A stretch of DNA of 64,000 nucleotides from JBBQAA01 sp038276395 (GCA_038276395.1 JBBQAA010000055.1:40282-104281), one strand, 5' to 3'; numbered from the stretch's first letter, positions 1-8,141 are shown. Notes: generated from the letters alone by a model not told the origin. Numbers and translations are program-made.

Positions 1-57
1 GACAGCGGCCGCAGCAAGGGCCGTCTGAGCAGCGATCACGGAGAGGGGAATCCGCAT
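1..57 (-). CDS. 5' end of a possible secreted protein, cut by window edge
   Basis: Reading leftward from an ATG at 57, 19 codons are open to the window edge. They look like the front of a signal peptide: MRI, then a hydrophobic, alanine-rich run. A TAGGAC hexamer lies 11 bases before the ATG on the same strand, similar to the -10 elements seen elsewhere in this window. The rest of the gene is outside the window, so neither the product nor the reality of the gene can be settled. The call rests only on the signal-like N-terminus and the promoter-like hexamer. Confidence 0.3.
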   Translation of the reverse strand, partial: MRIPLSVIAAQTALAAAAV

Positions 58-380
58 GACGGACGGGTGTCCTATCGACGGCAAACAACCACAAGTTGAG
101 TCGTTTGTCGAGGAAAGCTCAAGTATTTCCTCGAGCGTCCGATATCAGCGGTGCCGTCTGCGCCGGACTGCGGCTGTCGGGGAGTCGCTGCAACGACCCC
201 CCGACACCCGGGCGGAAGCTCAGCAGGTGCGGTAGCTCACGGTGGGCCTCCTTCCGCGGGGTGTCATGTGTGCGTTGTGGTGATGCGGGCATGACATCCC
301 CGGAAGCGCCCCCCGGCAAGTTTGGCCTGGACGGATGTTCGATCAACCCATTTCGGAAGGTGCCGATAGGGCGCCCGCCC
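58..380. other. intergenic region before the MFS gene
   Basis: No convincing gene is visible in these 323 bases. The frame of the downstream transporter is open through here and offers an ATG at 291, but the translation before residue 96 of that frame is arginine/serine/cysteine-rich with no hydrophobic character, unlike an MFS N-terminus. The left part holds the likely promoter of the leftward gene that starts at 57. Confidence 0.5.
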
Positions 381-1688
381 GTGGCCCGACCGACAACCGT
401 TCCCGCCCCCCTTCGGCATGCCGCTTTTCGCCGTCTGGGCGGGGCTTATCTCCTCAACGAGGTCGGCAACTGGCTCGGTGACGTCGCCCTCGCCGTGCTC
501 GTCTTCCAGGCCAGCGGGAGCACGCTCGCGACCGCGCTGCTCCTGATCGGCACCCGAGGCCTGCCCGCGCTGTCCGCCCCGGCGATCGCCGCCCGGCTCT
601 CCGCCGCGCCGCTCCGCACGGCCCTCCCCGGCCTCTATCTCGGCGAGGCCCTCCTCTTTGGCACGATGGCGCTCTTCCTACCTCACCTGGGGTGGGTCCC
701 GCTCGTCCTTCTGGCCACGGCGGACGGATTCCTCGCGATCGGTGCCAGATCCCTTTCACGGGCCGCGATCGCCACCACGCTCAGCCCGCTCGGCCTGCTG
801 CGCGAGGGCAACGCGATCCTCAACGTCGCCTTCGCCGCCGCCGCCGCGCTCGGCCCGCCCGCCGCCGCCGGGCTGCTCGCGCTCTCAGGCGGGCGGCTGA
901 CGCTCGCGCTCAACGCGCTGTCCTTTCTGCTCGCCGGCGCGCTGCTCGTGCGCCTCGCGCGGGAGCAGGTGGCGAGCGCCGCCGACGCCGCGCTCCACTG
1001 GCGTGAGCGCTTGCGGGAGGGGTTCGCCTACGTCCGCCGCACGCCGCGCGTCCGCTTCGGGCTCGCGGCGCAGGGGTTCGCCCTGCTCTGCCTCAGCGCC
1101 GTCGGGCCCGTCGAGGTCGCGCTCGCCACCCGCACGCTGCACGGCGGCCGCTCGGGCTACGGGCTCCTGCTCACCGCCTGGGGCATCGGGATGCCGCTCG
1201 GGGGCTTCCTCTACGCCCGCTTCCGCCACGGGGACCTCGTGCGCGTCGCCGCGCTCTCGACCCTCCTGGTCGCCGTCTCCTACACGATCACCGGCCTCGC
1301 GCCGACGCTCTTCGTCGCCTGCGCGGGTGCGTTCCTCGGGGGCATGGGCAACGCGATCCAGTGGGTCGCCGTGCTCACCCTGCTCCAGGAGGCCACGGCC
1401 GAGCGGCGCCAGGTCGCCGTCGCCGGGGTGTTCGAGGCGGTCGCCTCGCTCATGCCCGCCGTCGGCTACGGGATCGGCGGCGCCATCGCCGCGCTGGCCG
1501 GCCCGCGGGCCGGCTACCTGGCCGCGGCGGCCGGGATCCTCGTCGTGCTCGCGGCCGGGCGGGCGCTCCGGCCCGGCGAGGCGCCCGCCGAGCCCGGGCC
1601 GCTGCCCGTCACGCTGGCCGAGGGTGGCCTGGCCGGCCCGCCGTCGCCGCCCCCCGCGCCCACGCGGCCGGACCCGGTCAGGCTGTAG
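381..1688 (+). CDS. MFS transporter
   Basis: The 435-residue protein is almost entirely alternating hydrophobic helices, with about 12 membrane spans typical of the major facilitator superfamily. It is probably an inner-membrane exporter of the MFS_1/MFS_3 drug-efflux type, judging from the N-terminal pattern with an Asn-Glu-Val-Gly-Asn-Trp segment in the first helix. The substrate cannot be read from the sequence. I chose the GTG at 381, which sits 8 bases after a TAGGGC hexamer; an ATG at 291 would add 30 residues that do not look like transporter. The C-terminal 40 residues are a Pro/Ala-rich cytoplasmic tail. The 3' end overlaps the convergent thioesterase gene by 11 bases. Confidence 0.8.
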   Translation: MARPTTVPAPLRHAAFRRLGGAYLLNEVGNWLGDVALAVLVFQASGSTLATALLLIGTRGLPALSAPAIAARLSAAPLRTALPGLYLGEALLFGTMALFLPHLGWVPLVLLATADGFLAIGARSLSRAAIATTLSPLGLLREGNAILNVAFAAAAALGPPAAAGLLALSGGRLTLALNALSFLLAGALLVRLAREQVASAADAALHWRERLREGFAYVRRTPRVRFGLAAQGFALLCLSAVGPVEVALATRTLHGGRSGYGLLLTAWGIGMPLGGFLYARFRHGDLVRVAALSTLLVAVSYTITGLAPTLFVACAGAFLGGMGNAIQWVAVLTLLQEATAERRQVAVAGVFEAVASLMPAVGYGIGGAIAALAGPRAGYLAAAAGILVVLAAGRALRPGEAPAEPGPLPVTLAEGGLAGPPSPPPAPTRPDPVRL

Positions 1689-2172
1689 CGCCGCGCGCCG
1701 AGAGGATCTCCTCCCGCTCGGCCAGGCGGTTGGCCCGCCGCACCTGCGCCTCGCGGGCGCGGCGCTGCCCCGCCTCGTCGCGCGGCTCGAGCGGCGGGAC
1801 GGCCTGCGGACGAGCGTCCTCGTCGAGCGCGACCATCGTCAGGTAGGCGGTGTTGGTGTGGCGGCGCTCGCCCGTGCGCGGGTTCTCCGCGTCGACGCGC
1901 ACCCCGACCTCCATCGAGGTCCGCCACACCGCGTTGACGCTCGCGCTGAAGGTGACGAGCTCGCCGATGCGGATGGGCACGAGGAAGGTCATCCGGTCCA
2001 TCCCCGCCGTCACGACGCGGGCGCGGGAGTGGCGCACGGCGGCGATCCCGGCGGCCTCGTCGCAGAGCTTCATGACCGTGCCGCCGTGCACGAACCCGGC
2101 GGAGTTGGCGTCGGCGATCCCCATCCACCGCACGAGCGTCCCGCGCGGTTCCGGTGCCGGAGGCTCGCCCAC
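1678..2172 (-). CDS. acyl-CoA thioesterase, hotdog fold
   Basis: This 164-residue protein fits the YciA/BACH acyl-CoA thioesterase family, which hydrolyses acyl-CoA to free acid and CoA in the cytoplasm. The segment GFVHGGTVMKLCDEAAG is the characteristic hotdog helix with its catalytic Asp, and the later N-x-V-W-x-T-S-M-E strand and the H-T-N-T-A-Y-L segment are typical of the family. The C-terminal 30 residues are charged and helical. The GTG at 2172 was preferred over one at 2208 because a TACCCT hexamer ends 6 bases upstream of it, as in other leaderless genes here. It is divergent from pspA, and the two promoters overlap. Confidence 0.85.
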   Translation of the reverse strand: MGEPPAPEPRGTLVRWMGIADANSAGFVHGGTVMKLCDEAAGIAAVRHSRARVVTAGMDRMTFLVPIRIGELVTFSASVNAVWRTSMEVGVRVDAENPRTGERRHTNTAYLTMVALDEDARPQAVPPLEPRDEAGQRRAREAQVRRANRLAEREEILSARGATA

Positions 2173-2178
2173 GGGCGC

Positions 2179-2188
2179 AGGGTACGCT
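2179..2188. promoter_or_regulatory. overlapping divergent -10 elements, thioesterase/pspA
   Basis: The decamer AGGGTACGCT holds TACCCT on the minus strand (2184 to 2179, 6 bases before the GTG at 2172) and TACGCT on the plus strand (2183 to 2188, upstream of pspA). The two hexamers share only T2183 and A2184. The same geometry recurs at 21405-21414 and 46030-46039. No convincing -35 element is visible on either side. Assignment as promoters is inferred from position and repetition. Confidence 0.6.
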
Positions 2189-2223
2189 TCGCACTCCAGA
2201 GCCGTCACCGCGTAGGAGGAACC

Positions 2224-3009
2224 ATGCCGGGCCTGTCGGGTCGTATCTCCACCGTCTTCAAGACCAAGGTCTCGAAGCTGCTCGACCGCGCCGAGGACCC
2301 CGGCGAGACGCTCGAGTACTCCTACCAAAAGCAGATCGAGCTGCTGCAGAACGTCAAGAAGGGCCTCGCCGACGTCGTCACGTCCAAGAAGCGCCTGCAG
2401 CTCCAGTCCCAGAAGCTCGAGCAGCAGGTCGTCAAGCTCGACACCCAGGCGCGCCAGGCGCTCGCCGCGGGCAACGAGGAGCTCGCGCGCACCGCGCTCG
2501 AGCGCAAGACCGCTGTGCAGTCAGAGCTCCAGGGGCTCGATGCGCAGGTCACCGAGCTTGAGGGCCAGCAGCAGCAGATGGTCGACTCCGAGCAGAAGCT
2601 GCGCACCAAGATCGAGGCCTTCCGCTCCAAGAAGGAGGTCATCAAGGCCCAGTACTCGGCCGCCGAGGCCCAGGTGCGGATCTCCGAGGCGGCGAGCGGC
2701 GTGGGCGAGGAGATGGCCGACGTCGGGCTCGCCATGCAGCGGGCCGTCGACAAGACGGAGGGGATGCGCGCGCGGGCCCAGGCCGTCGACGAGCTCGAGC
2801 AGGCCGGCGCCTTCGAGGACCTGACGCAGATCGGCGACGGCGGCAAGGACGACATCGACCGCCAGCTCGAGCAGCTCACCTCGACCTCCCAGGTCGACTC
2901 CGAGCTCGCCAAGATGAAGTCCGAGCTGGGATCGGGGGGCGAGTCAAAGGGCGAGCTCGCCGCCGGTGAGGAGGCTCCGGCCGCCCCGGCGAAGGAGGAG
3001 TCGGCGTGA
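2224..3009 (+). CDS. pspA: PspA/IM30 phage-shock protein
   Basis: The 261-residue protein is a long helical coiled coil from about residue 20 to 215, starting MPGLSGRISTVFKTKVSKLLD, the membrane-binding amphipathic helix of the PspA/IM30 family. PspA assembles on stressed inner membrane, limits proton leakage and is an ESCRT-III relative. The C-terminal 45 residues are an acidic, Ala/Pro-rich extension not part of the core fold. A strong ribosome-binding site (AGGAGGA, 2214-2220) sits 3 bases before the ATG, unusual among the leaderless neighbours. The gene overlaps pspAA by four bases, so the two are translated together. Confidence 0.92.
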   Translation: MPGLSGRISTVFKTKVSKLLDRAEDPGETLEYSYQKQIELLQNVKKGLADVVTSKKRLQLQSQKLEQQVVKLDTQARQALAAGNEELARTALERKTAVQSELQGLDAQVTELEGQQQQMVDSEQKLRTKIEAFRSKKEVIKAQYSAAEAQVRISEAASGVGEEMADVGLAMQRAVDKTEGMRARAQAVDELEQAGAFEDLTQIGDGGKDDIDRQLEQLTSTSQVDSELAKMKSELGSGGESKGELAAGEEAPAAPAKEESA

Positions 3010-3284
3010 TCGTGCGGCTCTCGGGGGTCGGCCAGTTCCACCTCGCCGACGAAGCCCTCGGCACGCTCAACGAGATCGACAACAAGGCCGTCGCCGCGGT
3101 CGAGGCGGGCGACGAGCAGGAGTTCCACGCGCGCCTGGAGGAGATGATCGCGCTCGTGCACTCCAGCGGCCGGCCCGTGGCCGACGACGAGCTCTCGGCC
3201 TCCGACGTCGTCGTCCCCCCCGCGGATACGAGCGTCGAGGAGGCGCGTGCGGACTTCTCCGGCGACGGGCTGATCCCGGACTAG
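3006..3284 (+). CDS. pspAA: PspA-associated protein PspAA
   Basis: This 92-residue acidic protein starts with a GTG that overlaps the pspA stop (GTGA), indicating translational coupling. Size, position after pspA and the start MIVRLSGVGQFHL match the PspAA partner found next to actinobacterial PspA. The body has a short beta/alpha N-terminal domain and a helical part ending in a disordered acidic tail. Its biochemical role is not established; it is thought to act with PspA at the membrane. The assignment rests on context and the N-terminal segment. Confidence 0.85.
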   Translation: MIVRLSGVGQFHLADEALGTLNEIDNKAVAAVEAGDEQEFHARLEEMIALVHSSGRPVADDELSASDVVVPPADTSVEEARADFSGDGLIPD

Positions 3285-3361
3285 AAGCCCGCGGGCGACG
3301 CCAGCTCGTCAGCGACGAGGAGCTCATCGCCCCCGTGGACGTCGAGTGGCACGCGCGGTAG
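3285..3361 (+). pseudogene. antitoxin C-terminal remnant
   Basis: One frame encodes a C-terminal tail ending SDEELIAPVDVEWHAR before a TAG at 3359-3361. This resembles the acidic toxin-wrapping tail of VapB/Phd-type antitoxins, and it overlaps the start of a PIN-domain toxin by 16 bases, as in typical vapBC operons. The DNA-binding N-terminal part is absent; pspAA occupies the preceding DNA. It is read as the leftover end of a toxin-antitoxin pair. Confidence 0.45.
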
Positions 3362-3740
3362 TCCGCGACACGCACGTCTGGCTCTGGTTCGTATCCGAGC
3401 CCGAGAAGCTCTCAGGAAAGCCCGCGCGGCGATCGACGAGGTGCTACAGCTCGTCGTCTCCGGCGATCTCGAACTGGGAGGTGGCGATGCTGCCCGAGCG
3501 CGGGCGCATCGCGCTCGATCCCGACCTCGATACGTGGATCCGCCGCGCCGGTGGCCTGCGGCATCTCCACACCGCGGTCCTCCAGGACCATCACTGCGTC
3601 GGGCGGCCAAGCTCGACCGGGATCGGTTCCCCGGTGACCTGGCGGATCGACTGATTCTTGCGACCGCGGAGAGCCTCGACGCCCCGCTCGTGACCCGCGA
3701 CGAGCGCATCCGCGCCTTCGCGTCCGAGCGCACGATCTGT
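3346..3740 (+). pseudogene. VapC-like PIN-domain toxin, frameshifted
   Basis: Pieces of one PIN-domain ribonuclease lie in order in different frames. From the GTG at 3346: RDTHVWLWFVSEPEKLS with the first catalytic Asp. In a second frame near 3413-3450: RKARAAIDEVLQLVVSG. Back in the first frame: SNWEVAMLPERGRIALDPD with the catalytic Glu. From about 3600 in the third frame: GDLADRLILATAESLDAPLVTRDERI, with the two C-terminal acidic residues. At least three frame changes separate the pieces, so no active toxin can be made. VapC toxins cleave tRNA or rRNA. The gene sits between the convergent pspAA and pspAB genes. Confidence 0.75.
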
Positions 3741-3749
3741 GACCCGAGC

Positions 3750-4319
3750 TCAGATCGGCGCGCCCCAGAGCGGGAACCAGCGCTCGAGGTCGGGCTCGAC
3801 CGGCAGCTCCTTCCCGATCTGGGCCTGCAGGCGCAGCTCGTGCTCGGAGTCGCGGGACTGCGGGCCGCCGGCGGGGACGAACGGGTAGAAGAACCCGCGC
3901 TTGTAGTTGTAGATCCAGTAGATCGGCTGCTTCCCGTTGGCCCAGGCGAAGACGGCGGCGAGGATCCGATCCCCGTAGCCGCCGGCCTGCAGCGCGCCGC
4001 TGACGGCGTTGATCCCGACGACGAGGTCCTCGAAGTCCTCGTCGCGCAGGACCATCCAGCGGTAGCCGAACTCGTCGTCGCGCGACTCGATCTTCGTGCC
4101 CGCGTCGGAGGACGTGCCGCCGACGACCTCCTGCATGTCGGCCACGATCGAGGCGAAGTCCGCCGTGGCGAGCGCCTGGAAGACGATCGCCGCCTCGCCG
4201 CGGCTCGTCAGCCCGAGCTGCGTCGTCAGCGTGACCGCGGCCGTCGACATCGCGAACAGGCGGTCGGGCGCCGGGCCCTTGACCTTCCGCTTCCCGGTCA
4301 TGACCTCCCAGAGGCCCAC
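3750..4319 (-). CDS. pspAB: PspA-associated protein PspAB
   Basis: This 189-residue protein begins MGLWEVMTGKRKVKGPAPDR and has mixed alpha/beta composition with no signal or membrane segment. It matches the PspAB family, usually encoded next to the HtpX protease in actinobacteria, and here it follows htpX with only 7 bases between stop and ATG. Conserved-looking stretches include DDEFGYRWMVLRDEDFEDLV and a Tyr/Phe-rich segment near residue 140. Its mechanism is unknown; context points to membrane-protein quality control together with PspA, PspAA and HtpX. The ATG at 4319 is the natural start given the operon spacing. Confidence 0.85.
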   Translation of the reverse strand: MGLWEVMTGKRKVKGPAPDRLFAMSTAAVTLTTQLGLTSRGEAAIVFQALATADFASIVADMQEVVGGTSSDAGTKIESRDDEFGYRWMVLRDEDFEDLVVGINAVSGALQAGGYGDRILAAVFAWANGKQPIYWIYNYKRGFFYPFVPAGGPQSRDSEHELRLQAQIGKELPVEPDLERWFPLWGAPI

Positions 4320-4326
4320 GGTGTGC

Positions 4327-5238
4327 CTACGCCGTGCCCTGGAGCTGGGCCTCGAGGCGCTGGAGCGCCGCGATCCGCTTTTCCGTCGGCGGGTGAGTGG
4401 AGAAGAGGCCGGAAATCGACTGGCCGACCCTGGGGGGGATGATGAAGAAGGCGGCCATGCCCTCGGCGGTGCGGAGGTCCTGCTTGGGGATCCGCGCCAT
4501 GCCGCTCTCGAGCTTCATGAGGGCCGAGATGAGCGCGGTCGGCCGGCCCGTGATGAGCGCCGAGGCGCGGTCGGCGGCGAACTCGCGGTAGCGGGAGAGG
4601 GCCTGCATGAGCAGGAAGGAGATCGCGTAGACGACGATCGAGACGAGGATGAGCGGCAGGATCCCGCCGCCGTTGTCATCGTCGTCGGAGTAGCCGCCGC
4701 CGTACCCGCCGCCGAAGAAGAAGCCGAACTGCACGATGTAGGAGGCGACCGTCGCGAAGAAGCTCGCGATCGTCATGACCATGACGTCGCGGTTCTGCAC
4801 GTGGCCGAGCTCGTGTGCGAGCACGCCCTCGAGCTCTGCGGGGGAGAGCAGGTCCATGATCCCGGTCGTCGCGCACACCGTCGCGTGCTTGGGCGAGCGG
4901 CCGAGGGCGAAGGCGTTCGGCATGTGCGTCTGGGCCACGGCCACGCGGGGCTTCGGCAGGTCGGCCTGCACGCAGAGCCGCTCGATCGTCGCGTGGAGCT
5001 GCGGCGCCTCGGCGGGCGAGACCTCCTTGGCGCCCATCGCCGAGAGCGCGAGCTTGTCCGAGGCGAAGATCTGGACGAGGAAGAAACCGCCCGCGATCAC
5101 CGCGACGAGCAACGCGCCGGCGCCGGCGGCGATGAGCGCGGCGATGAGGATCGCGTAGACGACGACGAGCCCGAGACCGGTGAGGAACATCCGGGTCTGC
5201 AGGCCGCGGTCGCGGCCGAATGAGGTGGGGCGGGCCAT
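4327..5238 (-). CDS. htpX: HtpX membrane zinc metalloprotease
   Basis: The 303-residue protein is an M48-family HtpX protease that degrades damaged inner-membrane proteins. Two membrane spans lie at about residues 18-58. The zinc-binding HELGH motif is at 142-146, followed by further membrane segments and, near 235, a Glu in SRYREFAADRAS that would be the third zinc ligand. An Asp/Gly-rich loop near residues 175-190 is unusual. The ATG at 5238 follows a CACAAT hexamer by 7 bases, fitting a leaderless start; ATGs at 5244 and 5247 are alternatives. pspAB follows directly, so the two form an operon. Confidence 0.93.
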   Translation of the reverse strand: MARPTSFGRDRGLQTRMFLTGLGLVVVYAILIAALIAAGAGALLVAVIAGGFFLVQIFASDKLALSAMGAKEVSPAEAPQLHATIERLCVQADLPKPRVAVAQTHMPNAFALGRSPKHATVCATTGIMDLLSPAELEGVLAHELGHVQNRDVMVMTIASFFATVASYIVQFGFFFGGGYGGGYSDDDDNGGGILPLILVSIVVYAISFLLMQALSRYREFAADRASALITGRPTALISALMKLESGMARIPKQDLRTAEGMAAFFIIPPRVGQSISGLFSTHPPTEKRIAALQRLEAQLQGTA

Positions 5239-5373
5239 GCCCATCATTGTGGCAGCCGCGGCGCCCGCTCCCGGTCGGGCGACCCCTGCAGGACGCGATG
5301 CACGGGGAACTCTCAGGGAGGAGCGCTGGTAGGTTCGCCGACGCCGAACTTCCCTGCTCAGAGGGGGGAAGTT

Positions 5374-6609
5374 ATGTCGCCCCCGCCCATGCGCGCCTCC
5401 CCTCCGCGATCCCTGACGTCCACCGGCGCGCGCGCCGCGGTCCTGCTCGCCGTGCTCGTGCTCGCCGGGCTGGCGCCGGCAGGGGGGCGGGCGGAGTCGC
5501 TCGGGCGGATCAAGTCCGGGATCGCCCGCACCCAGGACCGGCTGCGCCAGACGCACGGCCGGGCCGCGGTCCTGACGACGGACATCCAGCGCTACACGAC
5601 GCGCATCGACGGCGTGCAGGGCCGCATCACCGCGCTCGAGGGCCGGCTGACGCGGATCCAGGGGGACCTCGACGTCAAGCGCCAGGCGCTGCTGCGCACC
5701 CAGGGCTCGCTGCGCTCTGCCCACACCCGGCTCGCCCGGTTGCGCCTGCAGCTCGCGCGTGGCCGGCGTGTGCTCGCGGCCCGGCTCATCCAGCTCTACG
5801 AATCGAACCGGCCCGACCTCGTCACCGTCGTGCTCGACGCCCGCGGCTTTCAGGACCTCGTCGAGTCCTCCCGGTTCATCTCGAGCGTCGGCGCCCAGGA
5901 CCGCCGGGTCATCACCGCGGTCAGGACGGCCAAGCACGAGACGACCGGGCTGGTGGCGCGTCTCAGCGTCCTCGCCGAGCGCGAGCGGCGGCTGGCGATC
6001 GCGATCCTCCGCCGCCGCGACGAGGTCGGGACCGTGCGCGACGCGGTCGTGCGGGAGCGCACGCAGTTCGCCGGCGCGCGCGCCGGGCGGGCGCGCCTCC
6101 TCGCGCGGGTGAACGGCCAGGCCCAGGACCTGAAGGGCCACCTCGACTTCCTCCAGGGCGAGGAGACCAAGATCGAGGCGCGCATCCAGGCCGCCTCGGC
6201 CGGGGTCGCCTCCCTGCCCGCCGGCCCGGTGCGCGGCGGGGGCAAGTTCATCTGGCCGCTCAACGGGCCGATCACCTCGCCGTTCTGCGAGCGCCGCCCC
6301 TGGGAGGCCTGCCATCCGGGGATCGACATCGGCGTGCCGAGCGGGACACCGATCCGCGCCGCCGGCGCCGGCCGGGTGACCATCGCCGGGCCTGAGTCGG
6401 GCTACGGCAACTACACGTGCATCCAGCACGCGGGGCCGTTCTCCACCTGCTACGCGCACCAGTCGGCGATCGAGGTCCACGTCGGCCAGGCGGTCGCCCA
6501 GGGCCAGGTCATCGGCCTCAGCGGCTGCACCGGCCTCTGCTTCGGCCCCCACCTGCACTTCGAGGTGCGGATCAACGGGTCCGTCGTCAACCCGGTGGAC
6601 TACCTGTAG
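5374..6609 (+). CDS. M23 murein endopeptidase with coiled coil (EnvC-like)
   Basis: The 411-residue secreted protein has a signal peptide or anchor at about residues 18-42, a long coiled coil from about 45 to 270, and a C-terminal M23 (LytM) domain. The zinc site is visible as HPGID at about residue 314 and HLHFEVR at about 393. M23 enzymes cut peptidoglycan cross-links; the coiled-coil/LytM layout is that of EnvC-like hydrolases or amidase activators. The ATG follows a purine-rich GAGGGGGGA by 5 bases, and a TAGGTT hexamer at 5330-5335 is a plausible promoter. Four cysteines in the catalytic domain could form disulfides outside the cell. Confidence 0.9.
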   Translation: MSPPPMRASPPRSLTSTGARAAVLLAVLVLAGLAPAGGRAESLGRIKSGIARTQDRLRQTHGRAAVLTTDIQRYTTRIDGVQGRITALEGRLTRIQGDLDVKRQALLRTQGSLRSAHTRLARLRLQLARGRRVLAARLIQLYESNRPDLVTVVLDARGFQDLVESSRFISSVGAQDRRVITAVRTAKHETTGLVARLSVLAERERRLAIAILRRRDEVGTVRDAVVRERTQFAGARAGRARLLARVNGQAQDLKGHLDFLQGEETKIEARIQAASAGVASLPAGPVRGGGKFIWPLNGPITSPFCERRPWEACHPGIDIGVPSGTPIRAAGAGRVTIAGPESGYGNYTCIQHAGPFSTCYAHQSAIEVHVGQAVAQGQVIGLSGCTGLCFGPHLHFEVRINGSVVNPVDYL

Positions 6610-6728
6610 GCCGCGCGCCGCGCGCGCCGGTGCCGCGCCGCGGGATCGAGTGGCGATCTGACCGCGGTATGCGTGGCTGAATCGTCATTCGTCTTTCTCC
6701 GGCGGGGCGGCTCGCCTACGATCTCGCC

Positions 6729-7091
6729 GTGGCTCGCCCGCCCGCCGCCGGCACCGCTCCGCGCGCTTCGCGGTGGAGCCTCCTCGGCGGATTGTGGCTC
6801 GCGTCCGTCTCGGCTCTCACCCTCCTCGGGTCCCGTGGGCTTGGGACTTCGGGAACACCTTCGGGGCGTTCGACGCGAACCGGCCGGTCAGCTCCGAGCC
6901 CAACGGGGCCCGGCTGCTGCCGGCATCCGCTCCTCGTGGCCTTCGCCCTCTCGGCGCCGGCGGCCGTCTGGATGCTCACCGTCAAGGGCGGACTCCGCTC
7001 GCCGCGCGCCCGCCGCACCCGCGCCGGGCTGGTCGCGCTCGCGGTCGGCTCCTGGCGCGCGGTAGCGCCGCTCGTGGCGTTCACCGGGTAG
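6729..7091 (+). CDS. possible small membrane protein, maybe degraded
   Basis: A GTG at 6729 follows TACGAT by 6 bases, the same spacing as other leaderless genes here, and opens a 120-codon frame. Residues 15-35 and 68-85 are hydrophobic and could be membrane spans, and a third weaker segment lies near the C-terminus. The middle (about 36-65) is a Ser/Thr/Gly/Arg run that looks like out-of-frame translation, so the gene may carry compensating frameshifts or be decaying. I recognise no family. Confidence 0.35.
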   Translation: MARPPAAGTAPRASRWSLLGGLWLASVSALTLLGSRGLGTSGTPSGRSTRTGRSAPSPTGPGCCRHPLLVAFALSAPAAVWMLTVKGGLRSPRARRTRAGLVALAVGSWRAVAPLVAFTG

Positions 7092-7160
7092 GCGAATCCG
7101 GGAGGGGGACGATCGGCCCGGCCGGGCGGCCTGACGCGCCGACCCTATCCTGACGCCACC

Positions 7161-7919
7161 GTGCAGCCCGAGATCCATGTCCTCGGCCTCTCGCTGAAGA
7201 CCTTCGGCATCGCCTTCGCGCTCGGCTTCCTCGTCGCCGGGGCGATCACCGCCCGGCGACTCGGGGAGCTCGGCCGCTCGCCGGACGAGGCCTACGGGAT
7301 GGTCGGCTCCTCGCTCGTCGGCGGGCTCGTCGGCTCGCGGGTCTACTTCCTCGTCCAGCACTGGAGCACGGTCAAGCACGACCTCTTCGGCTCGATCTTC
7401 TCCGGGTCGGGGCTCGTGTGGTACGGCGGCGCGATCGGCGGTGCGATCGGAGTTCTCCTGTGGGCCTGGCGGCACGACTTCCTCGAGCGGCGCATGCTCG
7501 ACACCGCGGTCTACGGCCTCTGCTTCGGCTACGGCATCGGGCGGATCGGCTGCCAGGTCTCGGGGGACGGGGACTACGGGACGGTCTCGAGCCTGCCCTG
7601 GGCCATGGGCTACCCCCATGGCACGGTCCCCACCGCGCCCGGAGTGACCGTGCAGCCGACGCCGATCTACGAGACCGTCGCCATGGGCCTCCTGGCCTGG
7701 GCGCTGTGGCGGCTGCGCGACCGCGTGCGCCCCGGCGTCGTCTTCGCGCTCTACCTCGTCGGCTCGGGGGTGGAGCGCATGCTCGTCGAGTTCGTGCGCC
7801 GCAACGCCCATGTCCTCGGCGTGCTCACCGCGCCCCAGCTCGAGTCGATCGGCCTCGCGCTCCTGGGCGTCGGGGGCCTGGCCTACCTGAGCCGGGCCGG
7901 CACGCTACGCGTCACCTGA
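7161..7919 (+). CDS. lgt: prolipoprotein diacylglyceryl transferase
   Basis: The 252-residue integral membrane protein has about seven spans and the Lgt signature region GYGIGRIGCQVSGDGDYG near residue 125-142, containing the essential Arg and acidic residues. Lgt transfers diacylglycerol from phosphatidylglycerol to the lipobox cysteine of prelipoproteins, the first step of lipoprotein maturation; the predicted lipoproteins at 17921 and 33076 would be substrates. In the signature the usual Asn after GRxG is replaced by Cys-Gln. The GTG at 7161 lies 9 bases after TATCCT (7146-7151), consistent with a leaderless mRNA. A c-di-AMP riboswitch follows 60 bases downstream. Confidence 0.88.
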   Translation: MQPEIHVLGLSLKTFGIAFALGFLVAGAITARRLGELGRSPDEAYGMVGSSLVGGLVGSRVYFLVQHWSTVKHDLFGSIFSGSGLVWYGGAIGGAIGVLLWAWRHDFLERRMLDTAVYGLCFGYGIGRIGCQVSGDGDYGTVSSLPWAMGYPHGTVPTAPGVTVQPTPIYETVAMGLLAWALWRLRDRVRPGVVFALYLVGSGVERMLVEFVRRNAHVLGVLTAPQLESIGLALLGVGGLAYLSRAGTLRVT

Positions 7920-7975
7920 CGCTTCTGCAAGATTCCCTGCAAGAGGGAGGGATTCCCGCCCCCCTCTGGTACGGT

Positions 7976-8141
7976 CCCGCCCGTCGATTGCCGAACCGCC
8001 CCGGACACCCGTCCCGAGGCGGACGGGGGAACCATTGCGGGCCGGGAGTTCTCCGGCCCGCGGGGGCGAATCGCCGCCGAGAAGGGCGGTGTAGCGCGCC
8101 GGCGCGAGCCCGACAGCTCACCCCGTAGGCGTACCGGGACG
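7976..8141 (+). promoter_or_regulatory. c-di-AMP (ydaO/yuaA) riboswitch
   Basis: The leader of the NlpC/P60 gene carries the conserved blocks of the ydaO class in order: TTGCCGAACCG near the 5' end, GGGGGAACCATT at about 8024-8036, a perfect hairpin of GCGGGCCGG with CCGGCCCGC (8037-8061), GGGGGCGAATCG, and the distal block CCCGACAGCTCACCCCGTAGGCG at about 8109-8131 (written here as one conserved region). A TACGGT hexamer at 7970-7975 would start transcription at its 5' edge. In actinobacteria this class commonly controls cell-wall hydrolases and turns expression off when c-di-AMP binds. Identified by eye from the family consensus. Confidence 0.88.

Noticed and set aside
6610..6728. Terminator or small RNA after the M23 gene
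   Set aside because: The sequence is GC-rich with many weak self-matches, but no single clear stem or conserved block could be supported.
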